The notes under the pieces are model-generated. The model was not told the origin of the DNA. It saw only the letters and a list, made by a program, of their open reading frames with translations, and made no database searches. Position numbers and translations under genes: made by a program. A stretch of DNA of 64,000 nt from CALDTK01 sp965213735 (lineage in GTDB: Bacteria > Bacteroidota > Bacteroidia > Chitinophagales > Saprospiraceae), in contig CBDCAB010000006.1 of assembly GCA_965213735.1 (NCBI GenBank), positions 310,001 to 374,000 of the forward strand, given 5' to 3'. Shown here piece by piece: positions 60,814 to 64,000 of this stretch (positions are counted from its first letter, which is position 1; the number at the start of each line of letters is the position of its first letter).

Positions 60814-61179
60814 ATGGCTATTCATCACGAAATGATTCACAACTGGTGTCTAGCTCTGCCCGGGGCTGAAGCAACCACCCCTTTCGGCCCCGACCCCATC
60901 GCGTACAAAGTGGGAGGGAAAATGTTTGCGGCGATATCCTTGGCTACATCACGGCTCAACCTCAAGTGCCAGCCTGCACATGCCATAGCACTTCGCCAGC
61001 AGCATAGCGCAGTGCAGCCCGGCTACCACATGAATAAACAGCATTGGAATTCGATCTATTGGGAACAGGAGGCGCTGTCAACGGAACTAGTTAGGATTTG
61101 GATCGATGAGAGCTATCAGCTCGTGGTCGACAGTCTGCCGCAGCGCATCCGCCAGCAGCTAGTCACCCAAACACGCTGA
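60814..61179 (+). CDS. MmcQ/YjbR family protein
   Basis: A 121-residue soluble protein of the MmcQ/YjbR fold (double-wing). Landmarks: IHNWCLALPGAEATTPFGPD near residues 8-27, YKVGGKMFAAISLA near 30-43, and the C-terminal HWNSIYWEQEALSTELVRIW followed by SYQLVVDSLPQRIRQQL. The family is often called DNA-binding on structural grounds; its real role is not established. The frame is open from 60733 but the family begins close to 60814. Its stop shares one base with the next start (TGATG), so the two genes are likely coupled. Confidence 0.88.
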   Translation: MAIHHEMIHNWCLALPGAEATTPFGPDPIAYKVGGKMFAAISLATSRLNLKCQPAHAIALRQQHSAVQPGYHMNKQHWNSIYWEQEALSTELVRIWIDESYQLVVDSLPQRIRQQLVTQTR

Positions 61180-62297
61180 TGCACGTAGCCATTTTAGGTC
61201 AGGGCCTGGCAGGTAGCTTGCTTAGCTTCCGGCTGCTGCAGGCGGGGGTGGCACATACCGTCATTGATCGGGGGCATGAGCGGGCTAGTAGTTATGCAGC
61301 CGCTGGCATAATCAATCCCATTACCGGTCGTCGTTTCGTGCGCAGCTGGCGCATAGTCGAGCTTGCTCAGCACTTTGAGCTGTATCAGCAGCTTGATGCG
61401 CATCTTCAGCTACAGCAACCTTTGCTGCGACCGATGTTGGTGTTGCGCGACTTGTCTGCGCCGCGCTCACTCAATGACTGGGATGTACGGCGGCTCACAG
61501 CTGACAATGCCTCCTTCATGGCCCCTCCCGTTGCGGCCGATGCTGGATATTATGCCCTTCCTGCCCACCACGATTGGGCTCAGGTGGGCCTCGCGCTGCC
61601 TGAACAGGAGCTTCGAGCAGCTTATCTCCCTGCGCGTGTCGGCCCCGGTTTCGGCTATCGGCTCGACCTTCAGCGGCTGCTCCAGACTTATCGGGAGTGG
61701 CTGCATAAGGCGGGCCTGCTGCTTGAGATGGCTTTGAGCCACGAGCAGACAAATTCTCGTCTATCTATTTCTCAGCTCATCGGGCAGGAGGCCACGCATG
61801 TGGTGCACTGTACAGGAGCCGAGGCTATGGCATGCAAGCTGTGGCGTGATTTGCCGTGGCGGGGCACGAAGGGCGAGGCGCTGCGCATTTCTGATGCTTC
61901 TTTTTCTCGTAGCCTTTCGGCAAAACGAAACCATTATATCTGTCCTGTCGGAGAGGAGCACGAGTTATGGATAGGTGCCACCAACGAGGATATGTATGCG
62001 GATGATTTGCCCAGTAAAAATGCTTATACCCAGCTGCACGAGCAGGCAAATTTATTCGGACTCGATTTGTCGGAATCAGCTGAAACTGTCGAGCACCTCG
62101 CTGCTATCCGCCCAACAGTTCGGGATCGCCGTCCGTTGGTGGGGCAGCATCCGCAGCATGCAGCGCACTGGCTCTGTAATGGACTAGGCACCAAAGGGTC
62201 GAGTCTTGCACCTTATGTCACTGAGCAGTTGCTAAACGCTCTGCTAATCGGCACTGCCATTGATGCAGAACTGTCGCTGGCGGGCCGGTTTGTCTGA
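61179..62297 (+). CDS. FAD-dependent oxidoreductase (DAO family)
   Basis: A 372-residue D-amino-acid-oxidase/glycine-oxidase-like flavoprotein. The FAD site is at the very N-terminus (VAILGQGLAGSLLSFRLLQA, residues 3-22, and VIDRGHERASSYAAAG), with IINPITGRRF after it. A second FAD contact is AIRPTVRDRRPLVGQHP near 305, then NGLGTKGSSLAPY near 335. In Bacteroidota such proteins are common next to MmcQ/YjbR genes; the substrate is unknown. It starts in the last base of the preceding stop codon. Confidence 0.88.
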   Translation: MHVAILGQGLAGSLLSFRLLQAGVAHTVIDRGHERASSYAAAGIINPITGRRFVRSWRIVELAQHFELYQQLDAHLQLQQPLLRPMLVLRDLSAPRSLNDWDVRRLTADNASFMAPPVAADAGYYALPAHHDWAQVGLALPEQELRAAYLPARVGPGFGYRLDLQRLLQTYREWLHKAGLLLEMALSHEQTNSRLSISQLIGQEATHVVHCTGAEAMACKLWRDLPWRGTKGEALRISDASFSRSLSAKRNHYICPVGEEHELWIGATNEDMYADDLPSKNAYTQLHEQANLFGLDLSESAETVEHLAAIRPTVRDRRPLVGQHPQHAAHWLCNGLGTKGSSLAPYVTEQLLNALLIGTAIDAELSLAGRFV

Positions 62298-62359
62298 GTG
62301 TTGCGCTCCTCTGTCGAAACAACTTGCACACGTGTAGCTTAGCGGAATATCCTGCACTC

Positions 62360-63124
62360 ATGGCATCTGCTGAAAAAGACAAACACGCCGAGACGATCAT
62401 CCGCAACCACGTGTTGTGGTCGATGGCTAGTGGCGCCATTCCGGTAGCTTTCGCTGATCTGGCTGCTGTGTCGGCAGTTCAGCTCGACATGATTCGTCAA
62501 CTCTGCGAAGTGTACGACGTAGACTTCTCGGTCACGAAGGGAAAGGCTATGGTGACAGCTATCACGAGTGCGGCAATTGCTCGTGTAGGTGCTGCCTCCC
62601 TTGTAAAGCTGGTCCCAATAGCGGGCACCCTCGTCGGCAGCGTCACCGGTGGAGTCTTTGCCGGAGCGAGCAGCTATGGTCTCGGTCAAGCGTTCAAGAC
62701 GCACCTATCCTCCGGCGGCACCTTCCTCGATGTCGACGTTGATCGACTCAAGCGTATGTACCGCGAGCAGTTCGAAAAAGGCAAAGAGGTGGTGAAGAAT
62801 TGGCAGGAAGAAGCCAGCGAATTTGCCGAAGAGCAGACTAGCAAATCACGCTTTAAATTTGATGAGCTGATACGTAGGGAGCGTCCTGATGGTCCGACAG
62901 CGAAAACACCCTCCGCCGAACCAGCCCCCGCTGACCCAGCCCCCGCGGACACCTCACATGAGCTCGTCGAAGATCCCGCGGCTCCTAGTCCGGATGCACC
63001 AGCTGCAGCTTCACCCAATTCGCTCTCCGACAAACTCAAGGAGCTCTCCAAGCTCCACGAGCGAGGCTTGATAAGTGATGCAGATTATGAGTCGACGAAG
63101 GCGAGGCTATTGGCGGCGATGTAG
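62360..63124 (+). CDS. DUF697-like membrane protein with C-terminal SHOCT domain
   Basis: A 254-residue protein. The N-terminal part (residues 1-110) resembles the YcjF/DUF697 family: IIRNHVLWSMASGAIPVAFA and AVSAVQLDMIRQLCEVYDVD (in order) lead into a Gly/Ala-rich hydrophobic stretch (VKLVPIAGTLVGSVTGGVFA) that may enter the membrane. A charged helical segment follows, then an Ala/Pro/Glu-rich linker (about 185-220), and a SHOCT motif at the C-terminus: LKELSKLHERGLISDADYES and TKARLLAAM. SHOCT modules often mediate oligomerisation. The frame opens at 62324; the ATG at 62360 fits better. No partner GTPase is nearby. Confidence 0.8.
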   Translation: MASAEKDKHAETIIRNHVLWSMASGAIPVAFADLAAVSAVQLDMIRQLCEVYDVDFSVTKGKAMVTAITSAAIARVGAASLVKLVPIAGTLVGSVTGGVFAGASSYGLGQAFKTHLSSGGTFLDVDVDRLKRMYREQFEKGKEVVKNWQEEASEFAEEQTSKSRFKFDELIRRERPDGPTAKTPSAEPAPADPAPADTSHELVEDPAAPSPDAPAAASPNSLSDKLKELSKLHERGLISDADYESTKARLLAAM

Positions 63125-63144
63125 GAAATTTGGAGTAGTAGTTT

Positions 63145-63241
63145 GGCCGACGTCGTTTTACAAGGCTGTAGGATTTGCGGTGGGCACAGACCATTCTTCC
63201 AAGGATAGCTCGGTAGAACGACGTCTACGCTTACCTCCAGG
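63145..63241 (+). repeat. 97-bp dispersed element with terminal inverted repeats, copy 2
   Basis: Begins GGCCGACGTCGTT and ends AACGACGTCTACG...TTACCTCCAGG; GACGTCGTT (63149-63157) and AACGACGTC (63217-63225) are perfect 9-bp inverted ends. The matching copy is at 7236-7332 on the reverse strand, of identical length. It directly abuts the single copy of the 215-bp repeat. Confidence 0.7.
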
Positions 63242-63244
63242 ACA

Positions 63245-63442
63245 AGCAAACCAAAATTCATATTGAATGAGTTATCGAGCCCCGCGGAGGATATACGCGT
63301 TCTCCGAGAAAAGCCCCATAGAATGGGTCTCACCGCCTGAGTCCTCCGGGTCCCACAAAAGCATCAGCTGCGCCGAAGAAAATCTTCTGCCCGTAGGCAA
63401 ACCAGAGACTTTAACTGAATGAATTACCAGGCCCCGGAGAAG
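63245..63442 (+). repeat. Single copy of the ~215-bp repeat (locus C)
   Basis: Same orientation as array A. It shows GCAAACCAAAATTC and GAATGAGTTATCGAGCCCCG (a diverged module), then hairpin CCCAT-AGA-ATGGG, GAGTCCTCCGGGTCCC (63339), a local hairpin GAAGA-AAA-TCTTC, and GAATTACCAGGCCCCGGAG. It lies between convergent genes, as array A does. The 63125-63479 gap holds this copy and the 97-bp element and no gene. Confidence 0.9.
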
Positions 63443-63479
63443 CTAAATCATAATTAAAGACTCGCAGAGAAGCCCCCCC

Positions 63480-64000
63480 TCACATCCCCATCCTCGCCGC
63501 GGGCGCCAATTCATCATCCGCAAACTTGCCCTCCGCATAAGCAAAGCTTGCCGCGGCTGCAATCATACCCGCATTGTCGGTGCTGAGGCGAATGGGGGTG
63601 ACAAACAACTCGGCACCAAGCTGATCAGCTAAGCGTGCAGCTGCCTGCCGCAATCCACTGTTGGCACTTACGCCTCCAGCTAAGGCAATACGCCGCAGAC
63701 CGGTAGCCTCGACTGCTTCACGGAGTTTGTCAATCAACGTTTCGACGATGGCCGCTTGCACTGATGCACATAAATCAGCTAAATTATTGGGAATAAAATC
63801 AGCATCGCGCCGCTGCTCCGCTTGCAGAAAGTATAAGATGCTCGTTTTCAGACCGCTATAGCTGAAGTCGTGGCCTGGTATGCGTGGTTTTGCAAAAGCG
63901 TAAACAGCACTCCCCTCAGCAGCCAAACGATCGATGTGCGGACCGGCAGGGTAGGGCAGACCAAGCAATTTGCCGCTCTTATCAAATGCTTCACCGGCAG
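63480..64000 (-). CDS. tsaD: tRNA N6-adenosine threonylcarbamoyltransferase TsaD (5' part outside window)
   Basis: Carries out the last step of t6A synthesis on tRNAs reading ANN codons, with TsaB and TsaE. The 173 codons present read from the right edge: GEAFDKSGKLLGLPYPAGPH, then YSGLKTSILYF, ALAGGVSANSGLRQ (the ASKHA adenosine/phosphate loop) and the C-terminal PIRLSTDNAGMIAAAA with the conserved metal-binding Asp. All are exact family landmarks. The N-terminal half with the HxxxH motif lies outside the window. Confidence 0.95.
   Translation of the reverse strand, partial: AGEAFDKSGKLLGLPYPAGPHIDRLAAEGSAVYAFAKPRIPGHDFSYSGLKTSILYFLQAEQRRDADFIPNNLADLCASVQAAIVETLIDKLREAVEATGLRRIALAGGVSANSGLRQAAARLADQLGAELFVTPIRLSTDNAGMIAAAASFAYAEGKFADDELAPAARMGM

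Overview
The window looks like chromosomal DNA from a member of the Bacteroidota, most likely a Lewinella/Saprospira-type marine bacterium; the lineage is inferred from gene content, not from a marker gene. Supporting signs are promoters of the TTTG-N20-TAnnTTTG type (before tRNA-Ser and a saccharopine-dehydrogenase-like gene), almost no Shine-Dalgarno sequences, DUF6089 barrels, a CcsA/CcmC protein with a periplasmic extension, paired TPR and outer-membrane barrel genes, and a tmRNA whose tag reads GNTSYAMAA. No phage, IS transposase or CRISPR array is visible; most of the window is housekeeping and envelope genes.

Layout. 0-7 kb: an FG-GAP lipoprotein cut by the window edge, topA, a DUF3467 gene, a candidate small RNA, ruvB and icd. 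7-16 kb: an IscA-type Fe-S protein, dnaA, tRNA-Ser(GCT) and tRNA-Pro(TGG), an ECF sigma factor, mscS, a YtxH/YqjE/YqjK-like envelope-stress operon and an AraC regulator. 16-29 kb: aldehyde dehydrogenase, sialate O-acetylesterase, repeat array A, proC, isoaspartyl peptidase, a glycosyltransferase, a membrane metallopeptidase, ssrA, a lysine/saccharopine-dehydrogenase-like gene and a large GAF protein. 28-41 kb: an HD-PycTM membrane protein, prolyl oligopeptidase and tamB in one leftward run, a cell-wall amidase, and a rightward ccmB-ccmC-ccmD-gdhA run. 42-57 kb: subtilase, two DUF6089 barrels, a beta-helix protein, recQ, a GT4 enzyme, a TPR/barrel pair, pdhA and recF. 57-64 kb: repeat array B, dciA, a histidine kinase, a MmcQ/YjbR protein, a FAD oxidoreductase, a DUF697/SHOCT protein, a further repeat copy and the 3' part of tsaD.

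The unusual content is non-coding. One structured repeat of about 215 bp occurs eight times in array A (19.5-21.2 kb), seven times in inverted orientation in array B (57.1-58.6 kb, splitting recF from dciA), and once near 63.3 kb. A palindrome starting with CCTGACCAC marks the first edge of both arrays and occurs once more alone. A 97-bp element with terminal inverted repeats occurs twice in opposite orientation. A non-palindromic 17-mer, GGTTTTGGCGAAAGCTG, occurs 12 times with at most two mismatches, in several reading frames and on both strands, which points to a DNA-level signal such as an uptake or chromosome-organising sequence. Smaller repeat families (alternating GCCGCAGGC/GCCGGAGGC and heptanucleotide runs) occupy several 3' or 5' intergenic gaps.
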